In this document: positions 1-8,173 of the stretch, one piece after another
Layout of the letters: the number at the start of each line of letters is the position of its first letter
Numbering within the stretch: the first letter of the stretch is position 1
From: HyVt-477 sp965224605
GTDB lineage: Bacteria; Pseudomonadota; Gammaproteobacteria; Thiotrichales; Thiotrichaceae
Reading direction: 5' to 3'
Length of the DNA stretch: 64,000 nucleotides
Assembly: GCA_965224605.1 (NCBI GenBank)
Contig: CBDCZP010000012.1
Location: forward strand, 219,376 to 283,375
The notes under the pieces: model-generated
Database searches by the model: none
The model's input: the letters and a program-made list of their open reading frames with translations, nothing else
Told to the model about the DNA's origin: nothing
Made by a program: the position numbers and the translations under genes

Positions 1-292
1 TCCACATGATTTAGTGGCTGTTTCTCTCTTCCGCTTCTACACGATGAAGGTGAGGAATAAGGGCATAAAATTGATGGCTACTTTAAAAGAATTTCTTAAG
101 GGATTTCTGAACAAGCATGAAAATCGGAGGCGATGCTTTAGCTTCGCTTAAGGTGTGATTTTACACACCTATGCGAGCCTGAATGCTCACTTTCTAAACA
201 ATAGTGTTTTAGAGGATTCTCAAAGAATACGAGCTTAAGCGTCAGTTTTTGCTAGACTCACAATGACTGAATTATTCGAAGAATAAAATCAT
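1..292. other. Leader region without a supported gene
   Basis: No convincing gene is seen here. A perfect 7-bp hairpin lies at 151-170 (AGGTGTG / CACACCT around a 6-nt loop). No T-run follows it, so it looks more like an operator or repeat than a terminator. The last 60 bases presumably hold the promoter of the sigma-factor gene, but I could not pick a convincing -35/-10 pair. Confidence 0.4.
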
Positions 293-841
293 ATGGAAGA
301 TAACTATAACGAGCTGTTGATTCGTTGTGCTAGTCCACATCGTGACCAAAAAGCGTTTAAGCGGCTTTATGAGGTAACCTCGCCCAGATTATATAGTTTG
401 GTACTTGGGCTGTTAAAGCACAAAGGTATGGCTGAAGAAATTCTGCAAGAGTCTTACTTTAAAATCTGGAATAGTGCCGATAGTTACCAACAGGGAAAAG
501 GTAAAGCTATCACCTGGATGGCGACAGTGACCAGAAATAAAGCGCTAGACAAACTGAGATCGCTCAAGGCGAGGCCGAAAGAGACCGAAACAGTTTATGA
601 GGGTGTTGAGTTTGCGGCAACAGATTTGCAACCCGACAACCTGACAACAGTAGATGAAGAGTTACAGCAATTAATGGATTGCCTGGATGATTTACAAGCT
701 GAGCAGAAAGAATGCATTTTACTATCGTATTATCATGGCTATACACACCATGAGTTAGCAGAAAGAATGCAAAAACCATTAGGAACAGTTAAAGCCTGGA
801 TCAGACGAGGGCTGGAAAAAGTAAGAGCATGTTTAGAATGA
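293..841 (+). CDS. ECF-type RNA polymerase sigma factor
   Basis: This 182-residue protein has the two-domain layout of ECF sigma factors, which redirect RNA polymerase to stress-type promoters. Region 2 covers about residues 25-95, with the YFKIWNSAD-like helix and the conserved ITWMATVTRNKALDKLR stretch. Region 4 covers about 125-180, with a helix-turn-helix ending PLGTVKAWIRRGLEKVR. The sequence resembles the SigK/RpoE-like group paired with RskA anti-sigma factors. Its stop codon overlaps the ATG of the next gene (ATGA), so the two are translationally coupled. The promoters it recognises are not evident from this window. Confidence 0.93.
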   Translation: MEDNYNELLIRCASPHRDQKAFKRLYEVTSPRLYSLVLGLLKHKGMAEEILQESYFKIWNSADSYQQGKGKAITWMATVTRNKALDKLRSLKARPKETETVYEGVEFAATDLQPDNLTTVDEELQQLMDCLDDLQAEQKECILLSYYHGYTHHELAERMQKPLGTVKAWIRRGLEKVRACLE

Positions 842-1590
842 ATCGTTATCAAAAGCCAGAAGTATATGAGCAACTAGCCATGGAGTATTCTTTAGGCACA
901 TTGCATGGGCGCGCGCGGAAACGGTTCGAAAAATTGATGCAACAACATCCTTATTTGGAAACTATTGTTGAAGACAATAACCGTAAGTTTTCCGGACTAG
1001 TAGAATTCTTACCGGAAGCTAAACCGGACGATAGGGTTTGGGCAAACATAAATAACCGTATCATTGAATCAGAGCGTGCAGTATTACTGAGAGAAAAATC
1101 ACTAAGCGAAAATCAGGCTACAAGGTCTTGGTGGCAGTTCCTTACTAATAAAGGGCTTGCCTCCGCTTTGGTCTTGCTTCTTGTTTCCGCTCTATTTTTA
1201 CTACAATCTGGTGTCAGAAATGACAACGAAAAAATGGCTTATTCCGCGGTCTTGATTTCGGAAGCTTCTAAAAAACCGATGATTGATGTGATGGTGAAAA
1301 GAAGTGATTTGATGTTAACCATTAAAATTAAAGAACCCATGCCCGTACCAGCAGATATGAAAGTTGTTTTTTGGTGTATTGCTAAAGACAAGTCAACACC
1401 TATTATGAACATGGGAATCGTCGCCCCACAAGGGATGACGACCAAGAAATTAGGATTAGAGGGTTGGCAGGGGATTGTAGATGCGGAGGAATTCGCGGTA
1501 AGTATTGAACCTGCTGCGGCTGCGAGTAACTCTAGTCCCTCGGGTGAGTTAATTTTTGTAGGCAAACTTCAGGCTTTGACAAAAACCTGA
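838..1590 (+). CDS. RskA-like transmembrane anti-sigma factor
   Basis: About 250 residues. The N-terminal 75 residues carry the anti-sigma-K pattern (EQLAMEYSLGTLHGRARKRFEKLM), which is expected to bind the sigma factor in the cytoplasm. One transmembrane helix follows at about residues 105-125 (LASALVLLLVSALFLLQ), then a periplasmic RskA-type C-terminal domain. The ATG at 838 shares bases with the stop of the sigma gene. An in-frame ATG nine bases upstream at 829 is the alternative start. The arrangement is the usual sigma/anti-sigma operon, in which release of the sigma factor follows a periplasmic signal. The signal itself cannot be deduced. Confidence 0.85.
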   Translation: MNRYQKPEVYEQLAMEYSLGTLHGRARKRFEKLMQQHPYLETIVEDNNRKFSGLVEFLPEAKPDDRVWANINNRIIESERAVLLREKSLSENQATRSWWQFLTNKGLASALVLLLVSALFLLQSGVRNDNEKMAYSAVLISEASKKPMIDVMVKRSDLMLTIKIKEPMPVPADMKVVFWCIAKDKSTPIMNMGIVAPQGMTTKKLGLEGWQGIVDAEEFAVSIEPAAAASNSSPSGELIFVGKLQALTKT

Positions 1591-1606
1591 ATCCTTGTTT
1601 CACTGA

Positions 1607-2971
1607 TTATATTCTCTGTTGGTGTTGAGAGACAGTAAATGTCTTAAGCATTAACTCATCAAGATCTTTATCTACCTTTAGGTAAGCAGCTCCTTCCTCT
1701 GGTGCGATAGCAACTTCCTTAATACCCGTAATTTGCATTAGCGTTGAGGCAGTCTGTGCAGGGTCTTTCAAATATTCATCGCGTATGTGGACTGTTCTTG
1801 CTTTATAGAAATTAGGGGTGGGTAATGTCATGGCGATTAAAAACCAGATTAAAGCTATAGCGACTCCCATATAGATGACTTCGCTTATTCCCCAACCCGG
1901 TTGCGATGCAATATAACCACCTGCCAACCCTCCGACAGAAATACCTGCAAACTGTGCAGTAGTGAAGATTCCCATGGCGGTACCCTTGGTATTTACACTT
2001 GAATATTTAGCGACAAGAGAGGGCAATACAGCCTCCATGAAATTGAAGCCAATAAAAAACAGCAAGAGGGCGAATAACATGGGATAAAAAGCGGTATGGT
2101 TATAGCCAAGAATCAGTTGTGCAATGCCAACCATTACGATAGAGAAAAGTAGTAAGGGTTTAATTTTGCGATATTTTTCAGCAATAATGATTTGAGGTAC
2201 TGTTAATAAAAAGGAAATGGCCAAAACGGGTAAATAGACTTTCCATTGATCAACTTTGGCAGATGTAAGCACAATGGGTATGACAGTAAAATTAGCGGTT
2301 AGAATTAAGTGTAGTAAAAACACACTGATATTAATGCGCAGTAAAGACCCATTTTTAAGCGCAGGTTTTAGATATCCACCAATAATCCCGGCATCTCGGT
2401 GTGCAATGGTTCTGACCGGAGTAGGAACAGCGAAAAGGATTAAAAGTATGCCAATAAGAGCTAAGCCGGTGGTAATCCAAAAAATAGCAGAAAGACCAAA
2501 ATATTGATTTAATACTGGGCCAATCACCATGGCAGCACCGAAGGCGACACCAATCGACATACCAATGACGGCCATGATTTTGGCACGATGTTCTTCCCGA
2601 GTGAGATCAGCGGCTAATGCCATCGTTGCGGCTGCAATAGCGCCGGTTCCTTGTATTGCACGCCCGACGATAATCTGCTGGAAATCATCACCAGCCAGCG
2701 CGGCAACGATACTGCCTAGAGCAAATACTAATAAGCCTCCAATAATGACGGGTTTGCGACCAATTTTATCGGATAACAAACCCAATGGAATTTGGAAAAA
2801 TGCTTGAGTCATTGCATAGATGCTAATGGCAGTGCCGACTAATAAAGGGGTAATGTACTCTGTAGTACCGGTATAAAGTGGCAGTACCGGAAGAATCATA
2901 AACAAACCGAGCATCCTGACGGAATAGACTGCTGCTAGGGTAATAGCGGTTCGTTGTTCCAGTTTGTTCAT
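1607..2971 (-). CDS. yajR: MFS transporter, YajR-like
   Basis: A 454-residue major facilitator with about 12 predicted membrane helices. It has the MFS motif A after helix 2 (GLLSDKIGRKPVII). The C-terminal 60 residues (about 390-454) form a soluble tail with a ferredoxin-like, YAM-domain pattern (LMQITGIKEVAIAPEEGAAY). That tail and the exact length match E. coli YajR, a proton-driven inner-membrane exporter of unknown natural substrate. It converges on the anti-sigma gene with a 16-base gap. The closest alternative is another drug:H+ antiporter of the same family. Confidence 0.85.
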   Translation of the reverse strand: MNKLEQRTAITLAAVYSVRMLGLFMILPVLPLYTGTTEYITPLLVGTAISIYAMTQAFFQIPLGLLSDKIGRKPVIIGGLLVFALGSIVAALAGDDFQQIIVGRAIQGTGAIAAATMALAADLTREEHRAKIMAVIGMSIGVAFGAAMVIGPVLNQYFGLSAIFWITTGLALIGILLILFAVPTPVRTIAHRDAGIIGGYLKPALKNGSLLRINISVFLLHLILTANFTVIPIVLTSAKVDQWKVYLPVLAISFLLTVPQIIIAEKYRKIKPLLLFSIVMVGIAQLILGYNHTAFYPMLFALLLFFIGFNFMEAVLPSLVAKYSSVNTKGTAMGIFTTAQFAGISVGGLAGGYIASQPGWGISEVIYMGVAIALIWFLIAMTLPTPNFYKARTVHIRDEYLKDPAQTASTLMQITGIKEVAIAPEEGAAYLKVDKDLDELMLKTFTVSQHQQRI

Positions 2972-3260
2972 TAATTGAAAGTGCTTTTATGGATTAGGTC
3001 AAAGTCAGATGCCGCGAATCTTACCATGTTGGAGTAATGCCTTCTACTGGCATGAAAGGTGATATGTCAGAGGTTCATTAATTTAAAAAAACTTCTTTTA
3101 GTGGTAGCGGTGAATATAAAATGATCTGATATAACCTTTAATTGCGTAACCATTCAAAAGAGGCATTGATAGTAGCAACCCTAATAGCAGCACCCTGAGC
3201 TTGTCGAAGGGTGCGGAGCTCTTACACAATGTAATAATACTTTTAGAGAAGAGGTTTTCA
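2972..3260. other. Intergenic region with a GCACCCT/AGGGTGC palindrome
   Basis: No gene is supported. Positions 3190-3214 hold a 7-bp inverted repeat (GCACCCT / AGGGTGC) around GAGCTTGTCGA. The core CCTGAGCTTGTCGAAGG resembles a short palindrome that I recall as common in intergenic regions of many proteobacteria. The region should also contain the divergent promoters of the yajR-like and hydrolase genes; no clear boxes were picked out. Confidence 0.35.
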
Positions 3261-4163
3261 ATGAAAGATGTTTCATCTATTTCTACAAACGAAATAACAA
3301 AGAAGCTTGTGGTTACGTTCAAGTTATTCCTAATGGCCTTTATGTTGTCATCTTGTGCACAGTCAGGTGTCGCATTACTCAATTCGACTGCTAAAACAAA
3401 TGATTATATAAAAATAACAGATCGGGTTTACGGTACACAAGCACGCAATACGCTGGATGTATACCATCCCAAAGGCATCACTGCTACTAAAAAACCCGTT
3501 ATCGTTTTCTTTTATGGCGGCTGTTGGGGGGAGTGCAATCCATTACAAAAAAAGGATTATTTGTTTGTAGCGCAGAGTCTCGCATCTCGTGGCTATATCA
3601 CGGTGATACCGGATTATCGCGAATATCCAGAGGTTAATTTCAGCACACTAATGTCTGATGCGTCAAATGCAATGCACTGGGTATCTCAACAAATATCAGA
3701 ATATGGGGGCGACCCCACTAGAGTTTTTGTAGCAGGTCATTCATCGGGAGCGCATATTGCTGCGATGTTAGCGATGAATCCGAACTATCTAAATGCCAGC
3801 ATCCGTAAAAATATTCGTGGCTTTATTGGCTTGGCGGGGCCTTATGATTTTCTGCCACTGGACGAAGCGTATCAGCATAAACTCTTTGCGCCACAGGAAC
3901 AGTATGCCGCATCCCAGCCTATTAATTTCGTGTCATCTCAATCGCCGCCTTTATTGTTACTTCATGGTGAAAGAGATACGACAGTCAAACCTAACAACTC
4001 AAGATCACTTGCTCGTAAGGCACAAAGCCTTGGGGACAATCATAGGCTTGTTCTCTATCCCAAATTGGATCATGTAGGAATTTTGCTCGCACTTTCTCGA
4101 CCTCTACAGGCTCGTTCTTCGGTATTAAAAGATATGCTTGGTTTTCTGAAACAGCACCAATAG
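3261..4163 (+). CDS. Alpha/beta-hydrolase lipoprotein (esterase, Aes/HSL-like)
   Basis: About 300 residues. The N-terminus has a hydrophobic stretch ending in a lipobox (MLSSC), so it is likely a lipoprotein. The hydrolase core shows an HGG-like oxyanion segment (FFYGGCWGECNP), the nucleophile elbow GHSSG, a late aspartate (HGERDTTVKP) and a histidine (DHVGIL), which is a complete Ser-Asp-His triad of the BD-FAE/hormone-sensitive-lipase type. The ATG at 3261 is preferred because it follows a GAGG-like ribosome site; the open frame extends further upstream only through weak starts. The substrate is probably a short ester, but none can be named. Confidence 0.82.
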   Translation: MKDVSSISTNEITKKLVVTFKLFLMAFMLSSCAQSGVALLNSTAKTNDYIKITDRVYGTQARNTLDVYHPKGITATKKPVIVFFYGGCWGECNPLQKKDYLFVAQSLASRGYITVIPDYREYPEVNFSTLMSDASNAMHWVSQQISEYGGDPTRVFVAGHSSGAHIAAMLAMNPNYLNASIRKNIRGFIGLAGPYDFLPLDEAYQHKLFAPQEQYAASQPINFVSSQSPPLLLLHGERDTTVKPNNSRSLARKAQSLGDNHRLVLYPKLDHVGILLALSRPLQARSSVLKDMLGFLKQHQ

Positions 4164-4542
4164 ACCATAATGAATCCAATTTTCGATATGATTGCGCAAC
4201 CTTAGTACACTTTAGTGCATACATTAACCTATCTAATAAACTTCAAGGAAATCGGCCAGGTGTGGCAAGGGCTATATGTGGCGGATACCTTGTATATGTG
4301 GGAAAGGTATTTTGAAACTTTATGAAATAACTAAAAGAGCATCGTGCATTAGCAGAACACACCATGAAGTTACTTGTGACTGAAAAAATAGCGACTTCAC
4401 GATTAACTGAAGCAGGAATCTTGTTGGCTATGTGTGAATATAATCAGTTGTAGTGAAAAAAGTAGGCGAATCAGTGTTGGGTTCCCAAATTCCTAATTGG
4501 GAACCCAAGTATGGAAACTCCTGTTTCCAGTACGAGAATTAT
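4164..4542. repeat. Intergenic region with GGGTTCCCAA palindrome
   Basis: No gene is supported. A perfect 10-bp inverted repeat lies at 4479-4506 (GGGTTCCCAA / TTGGGAACCC, 8-nt loop). A 6-bp hairpin follows at 4513-4528 (GGAAAC tcct GTTTCC). Both belong to a small dispersed palindrome family seen again near 46.8, 51.8 and 53.2 kb. No T-run follows, so neither is a clear intrinsic terminator. Short open frames here are palindrome-driven and show no protein-like composition. Confidence 0.6.
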
Positions 4543-4893
4543 CTACTGAGACCTACTGCGACAACCTTCTTTCCGTCGTTGTTTATGCCTTTCTTTGTTT
4601 GCGGCAAACTTTTCTTGTTGAGCAGCAGTCAGGACTGAATTTAAACGGTTGTCAGTTTCTGTACGATGTTTTTTTATTCCAGCTACACGACTCTTACGTT
4701 GCTCTTTCAAAATAACTTTGAATTGTAATTTTTGTGCATGAGTTAATTCAAGCTGTTTGGATAACCGTTGTAGCAAGCCTTTTCTATGTTGTTGGCTTGT
4801 ATGCTGTTGATTTGGTTTTCCATAAGGATGTGCCAACACTACACTAGTGAACAGAAAAAGAACCACAGTTAGTGCTATTACTTTGTTGATCAT
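4543..4893 (-). CDS. Small Spy/CpxP-like periplasmic protein
   Basis: About 116 residues with a signal peptide (MINKVIALTVVLFLFTSVVLA), then a highly basic, helical, Gln/Lys/Arg-rich mature part. The stretch LSKQLELTHAQKLQFKVILKEQ resembles the LTxxQ motif of Spy/CpxP/CnrX proteins, which act as periplasmic chaperones or metal sensors. The ATG at 4893 is chosen because an AAGGAG ribosome site sits eight bases upstream; longer in-frame starts would spoil the signal peptide. Family assignment is tentative because the mature part is short and only one LTxxQ-like motif is visible. Confidence 0.6.
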   Translation of the reverse strand: MINKVIALTVVLFLFTSVVLAHPYGKPNQQHTSQQHRKGLLQRLSKQLELTHAQKLQFKVILKEQRKSRVAGIKKHRTETDNRLNSVLTAAQQEKFAANKERHKQRRKEGCRSRSQ

Positions 4894-5025
4894 GATAGAG
4901 CTCCTTCTTGATGTAAGTTTATGATGGTTGATAAGGTTTACTATGGGGATCAATAGTGAGGTGATGATGAACACAATATGAAGATATTGTGAATATTCTG
5001 GTATGAGTGATGTAGTTCATATATC

Positions 5026-5192
5026 TTTGGAAGTGAGCCTTCAGGGGTTGTGCAAGTATTAAGAAAAATCTCATTTGTAGGGTGTGCCAAGGTACGAGGC
5101 GCACCATAAGTTGTTGATTCATGGTGCGACTTCTTCGTCGGCACACCCTACATAAGGAATACTTGCACAGTCTCTGAAGGCTCACTTCCAAA
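5026..5192. mobile_element. MITE-like element with 35-bp terminal inverted repeats
   Basis: The ends at 5026-5060 and 5158-5192 are inverted repeats matching at 32 of 35 positions (outer end TTTGGAAGTGAGCCTTCAG, inner end TGTGCAAGTATT). Inside is a second perfect 13-bp inverted repeat (TGTAGGGTGTGCC at 5076-5088, its complement at 5140-5152), and inside that CGCACCAT / ATGGTGCG. It encodes no protein. ATATATC occurs directly before the element (5019-5025) and again at 5197-5203, a possible target duplication if four extra bases belong to the right end; the motif is AT-rich, so this is uncertain. Confidence 0.7.
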
Positions 5193-5248
5193 GGGAATAT
5201 ATCGGTTAGGTAATTCTGGCTTGTTTGGCTAGGCCTGACTTAGATGGT

Positions 5249-6112
5249 TTAGTTGTCATCATAAAACGGTGGTTTTTCTGAGAACCTAACATCATCAATA
5301 TATGAAAACTCATCTTTTTGAGGAGCCCAGTCAGGCCCGTAACCGCCATAGAAGGACACAAATTGAAAGCGATTGATTTTTAGACCTTTGACATCTCTAA
5401 ATCGCATGCCATTTTTTTCTAACACTTTTTTGCCGTCAAGCCAGGTCACGATTCTGCCATTTTTCTTCCCGGGTGTGTTCAAGACAACCAGTGTTTGGAT
5501 GGTATGCCATAGCCCACGTTCGATAGGCTTTTTGTTATCATCGAAGAACATCACATCACCATATTTTCCCGGTTGATCGGGATGATAGACATATTGAACC
5601 AAGCGACCTTCATCATTCCACATCATCCGAACGCTCCAGCCATCTTTGCCGCTAGGAACACGTCCACCCGCATTGGCTTTACCTCCGGAAATTCCGGGCA
5701 GTTTGCCACCTTTGATAAAGTCAAAATCTTTATCTAGCTTAAACCGATATCCATAATAAAGTTTTTCTAACTTTACTCCTAAATTAACAGGCCAGAAGAT
5801 ACAACGCTTTCTGCCCTTACAACTGGAAATACCTTTTGGGTATCTAAGTTTTAACGATTTTCCTGAATAGGCCTCATCACCTTCCACAACAGAGACCAAG
5901 TTTCGACCCATCTGCCATTTAGGACCAGACCAGTCTAAATAATGTTGAAACCAGCTATATTTACCTGCGCTATGATCATCAAAATTAATTAACCAGGTTT
6001 TATCGGTTGTGAGAGGTGTCTCATCAAGGTTGAATAAATTCGCATAAGTGTTTGATGGTAATTGAAAAATTGCCATCAACAACAGAAGGGAACAGAAACG
6101 TGAAATATTCAT
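5249..6112 (-). CDS. Secreted polysaccharide lyase-like protein (PL14-like)
   Basis: 287 residues with a signal peptide (cleavage after about residue 24, SNTYA). The mature protein looks like the beta-jelly-roll lyase fold of PL14/PL20-type alginate or glucuronan lyases: KLPGISGGKANAGGRVPSG, GWSVRMMWNDEGRLVQYVYHP, then GLWHTIQTLVVLN and a closing FYGGYGPDW...YIDDVRF strand. Such enzymes cleave uronic-acid polymers outside the inner membrane. It might trim the organism's own capsule (made about 8 kb downstream) or digest external algal polysaccharide; neither is shown. Activity and substrate are inferred from pattern similarity only. Confidence 0.68.
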   Translation of the reverse strand: MNISRFCSLLLLMAIFQLPSNTYANLFNLDETPLTTDKTWLINFDDHSAGKYSWFQHYLDWSGPKWQMGRNLVSVVEGDEAYSGKSLKLRYPKGISSCKGRKRCIFWPVNLGVKLEKLYYGYRFKLDKDFDFIKGGKLPGISGGKANAGGRVPSGKDGWSVRMMWNDEGRLVQYVYHPDQPGKYGDVMFFDDNKKPIERGLWHTIQTLVVLNTPGKKNGRIVTWLDGKKVLEKNGMRFRDVKGLKINRFQFVSFYGGYGPDWAPQKDEFSYIDDVRFSEKPPFYDDN

Positions 6113-6254
6113 AAGGCTATAGTATTGAAAAAATGATGAATATGCATTGATTAATGTTAGATATTATTTTCCGACCCTATTAAAACGAGTAAGTTCGAAT
6201 GGTTTACATTTAATGAAAGCTTGACCATTGTAAAATATGCGATGGACACGTTGC

Positions 6255-8018
6255 TTAATTCTCCTCTTCTTCAAACATCTCGTTTTCTTTAAGTTGGTTT
6301 TCAACTGTTCTGACAACAGCAGCGGCGAGAAAGTTTTTACCAAAAGATTTCCAACCTAGTTTCATAAAGAAGATGATGGAGCGTTTCTTGAAATAACGCC
6401 ATAGCTTTTGCAGAGCATTTAGTTTTCTGTTGTCTGTTTCATTGTTTAGACCGGCATGTGTATCGAAAAGCATAATGCCTATTTTATCAAAACGTTCTGC
6501 AAACAATGTATTTAATTTATCGGAGTCTGTGGTATTAAATCGCGTCCATTTTTCTTTTGTGGGTTCATAATATTTATTTTTTTCTTCTTCGCTACAGTTG
6601 AATATTTCTAATGAAGAGGTTTCGTTATTTTCATTTTCATTTTCATTTTCAATATAAGTCGGAATGATGGGTAAACAATCTATTTCTTTGCCATGTTCTC
6701 CGGCATTAATCAGCCATTTTTCCTTATCTTTCCATTTGGAAAATAATAAGTCATTAGCAGGTAGTACAAAATGGTATCGTAAAAAACGACGCATGTTGAG
6801 ACTACCGAGTTTAAAATCATGATCCATAAACTCTGGTTTTAGAAACCCGGCAAAGCCGCCCAAAGCGGCACTTTGAATGGGCGTTTCTTTATTAGGAGAA
6901 TTGGGGTTGCTGGGATAAACAAGACCAACCCGAGAGCGTAGGTTTGAAGTGGTCAACAGATCTTCGGAAAACCGCGATTGATCAACTAACGTATTGAGCA
7001 AGGTTAGCAAGCTTTTATCCAGGCGAAGGTCTGATTCTTTGATGTCGTTATCCACTTGATTGGGAAAAGGGTCAATGAATAATACTTTGCCCTGTTTTTT
7101 CTGATCGAGCCAGTCCATCGGCTCATCACCTAATAAAATTTTAAAGGCTTCCATTAAAGGCTCATTATCTGTTGCCCCTCCATCAACTGAAAAAAACTCA
7201 TTGGGTGTGCCAAAAGAGTCATTCCATGTTGGTTCAATTAAATGTGTTATAAAAGATACATCCAGCTTATCACCGTCATTGATAGCTGACTGTCCATTGA
7301 GCCACTTTTTAACATCGTAAATATTTTCATCATCATCACCGTCGCAAGTTGTGCGTGTGGTCTTTACGGGTGCGAAGGCAACAGGAAAGGCACTGCTTGC
7401 TAGTGCGCCATTCATAAGGTTATGTAGTGCTTCTTTACCTGACTTCTGCTGATTCGGTGTCTCCTGATAGCTGAAGGTATAGGTAAGTGCTTCACGATGA
7501 TTGTTCATTCCAAAGGCTACAGGGTGACCCTCAGGAAGTCTTACGTCATAAGGTATACCTCGCAAGTTAGTAACCGACAACCTGACCGGTAAGGGGTCAC
7601 TTAGCCATGTTGGCCATGAAGTAGACCATTCGAACTGGTTGACAACATTTGTTGCGGTTTTACGGAGTTCTTCAGAATTTAATAAGGATTTAAGATTTCC
7701 ATCATCCAAATCCTTATTATTGAGTAGCATTTCAAGTGTGATTTGTTTCCATGTTGCCAAGCTCAAGTTCTGATTCTGGTCATCTGACAGGGCTTCTAGA
7801 ATACTCAATACCGATTGGATGGAGCCTGCGGAAGCACCAGAAAACCCAGCAATTTTAACGGAATGCGAAGGAGCGGCGGGTAATGACCTACCGGAGTGCC
7901 ATAATCGTAATGCTCTGAAGAGTTCATGCATAGCTCCGGCAGTGTAAGAACCTGCGGAGACCGCGCCTGCCATACACAGAGTGATGCGGTAAGGTTCGTT
8001 ATGATTAGAGTCTGACAT
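6255..8018 (-). CDS. Patatin-like phospholipase
   Basis: 587 residues. The N-terminus has an oxyanion-hole loop (AGAVSAGSYTAGAM, about residues 17-30), the nucleophile elbow GASAG with Ser63, and the second catalytic residue in DGGATDNEP (Asp near 280), a Ser-Asp dyad typical of patatins. There is no signal peptide, so the protein is cytoplasmic or exported by another route. The C-terminal third is charged, with low-complexity ENENENEN around residues 453-460, and has no recognised domain. It is longer than classic bacterial patatins. It lies downstream of aas on the same strand, but a terminator separates the two. Confidence 0.85.
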   Translation of the reverse strand: MSDSNHNEPYRITLCMAGAVSAGSYTAGAMHELFRALRLWHSGRSLPAAPSHSVKIAGFSGASAGSIQSVLSILEALSDDQNQNLSLATWKQITLEMLLNNKDLDDGNLKSLLNSEELRKTATNVVNQFEWSTSWPTWLSDPLPVRLSVTNLRGIPYDVRLPEGHPVAFGMNNHREALTYTFSYQETPNQQKSGKEALHNLMNGALASSAFPVAFAPVKTTRTTCDGDDDENIYDVKKWLNGQSAINDGDKLDVSFITHLIEPTWNDSFGTPNEFFSVDGGATDNEPLMEAFKILLGDEPMDWLDQKKQGKVLFIDPFPNQVDNDIKESDLRLDKSLLTLLNTLVDQSRFSEDLLTTSNLRSRVGLVYPSNPNSPNKETPIQSAALGGFAGFLKPEFMDHDFKLGSLNMRRFLRYHFVLPANDLLFSKWKDKEKWLINAGEHGKEIDCLPIIPTYIENENENENNETSSLEIFNCSEEEKNKYYEPTKEKWTRFNTTDSDKLNTLFAERFDKIGIMLFDTHAGLNNETDNRKLNALQKLWRYFKKRSIIFFMKLGWKSFGKNFLAAAVVRTVENQLKENEMFEEEEN

Positions 8019-8077
8019 AGTTAGTTACCGTCCAAAAAGAGTTCCCTCCCCTAAGAACACTGCCATTAAGTTAAGAG

Positions 8078-8107
8078 AAAAATCCCCTCCACCTAGCAGG
8101 GGGAGGG
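8078..8107 (-). terminator. Rho-independent terminator of aas
   Basis: On the minus strand a G/C-rich stem (CCCTCCCCCT / AGGTGGAGGG, one mismatch, 3-nt loop) is followed directly by GATTTTTCTC. It sits about 65 bases past the stop of the aas gene, where a terminator is expected. Confidence 0.6.
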
Positions 8108-8173
8108 TTAGGGAGAGGGAGTTTAACTACTTGTGTTTCGTATATTACCCGTGTTTCTCTATATTAATAATAC

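Noticed and set aside
4453..4715. Two overlapping plus-strand frames of 61 and 72 codons
   Set aside because: They cover palindromes and the antisense of the Spy-like gene; the residues are not protein-like and there is no ribosome site.
4919..5191. Frames of 64 and 90 codons on the minus strand
   Set aside because: They lie inside the MITE, and their open length results from its palindromes.
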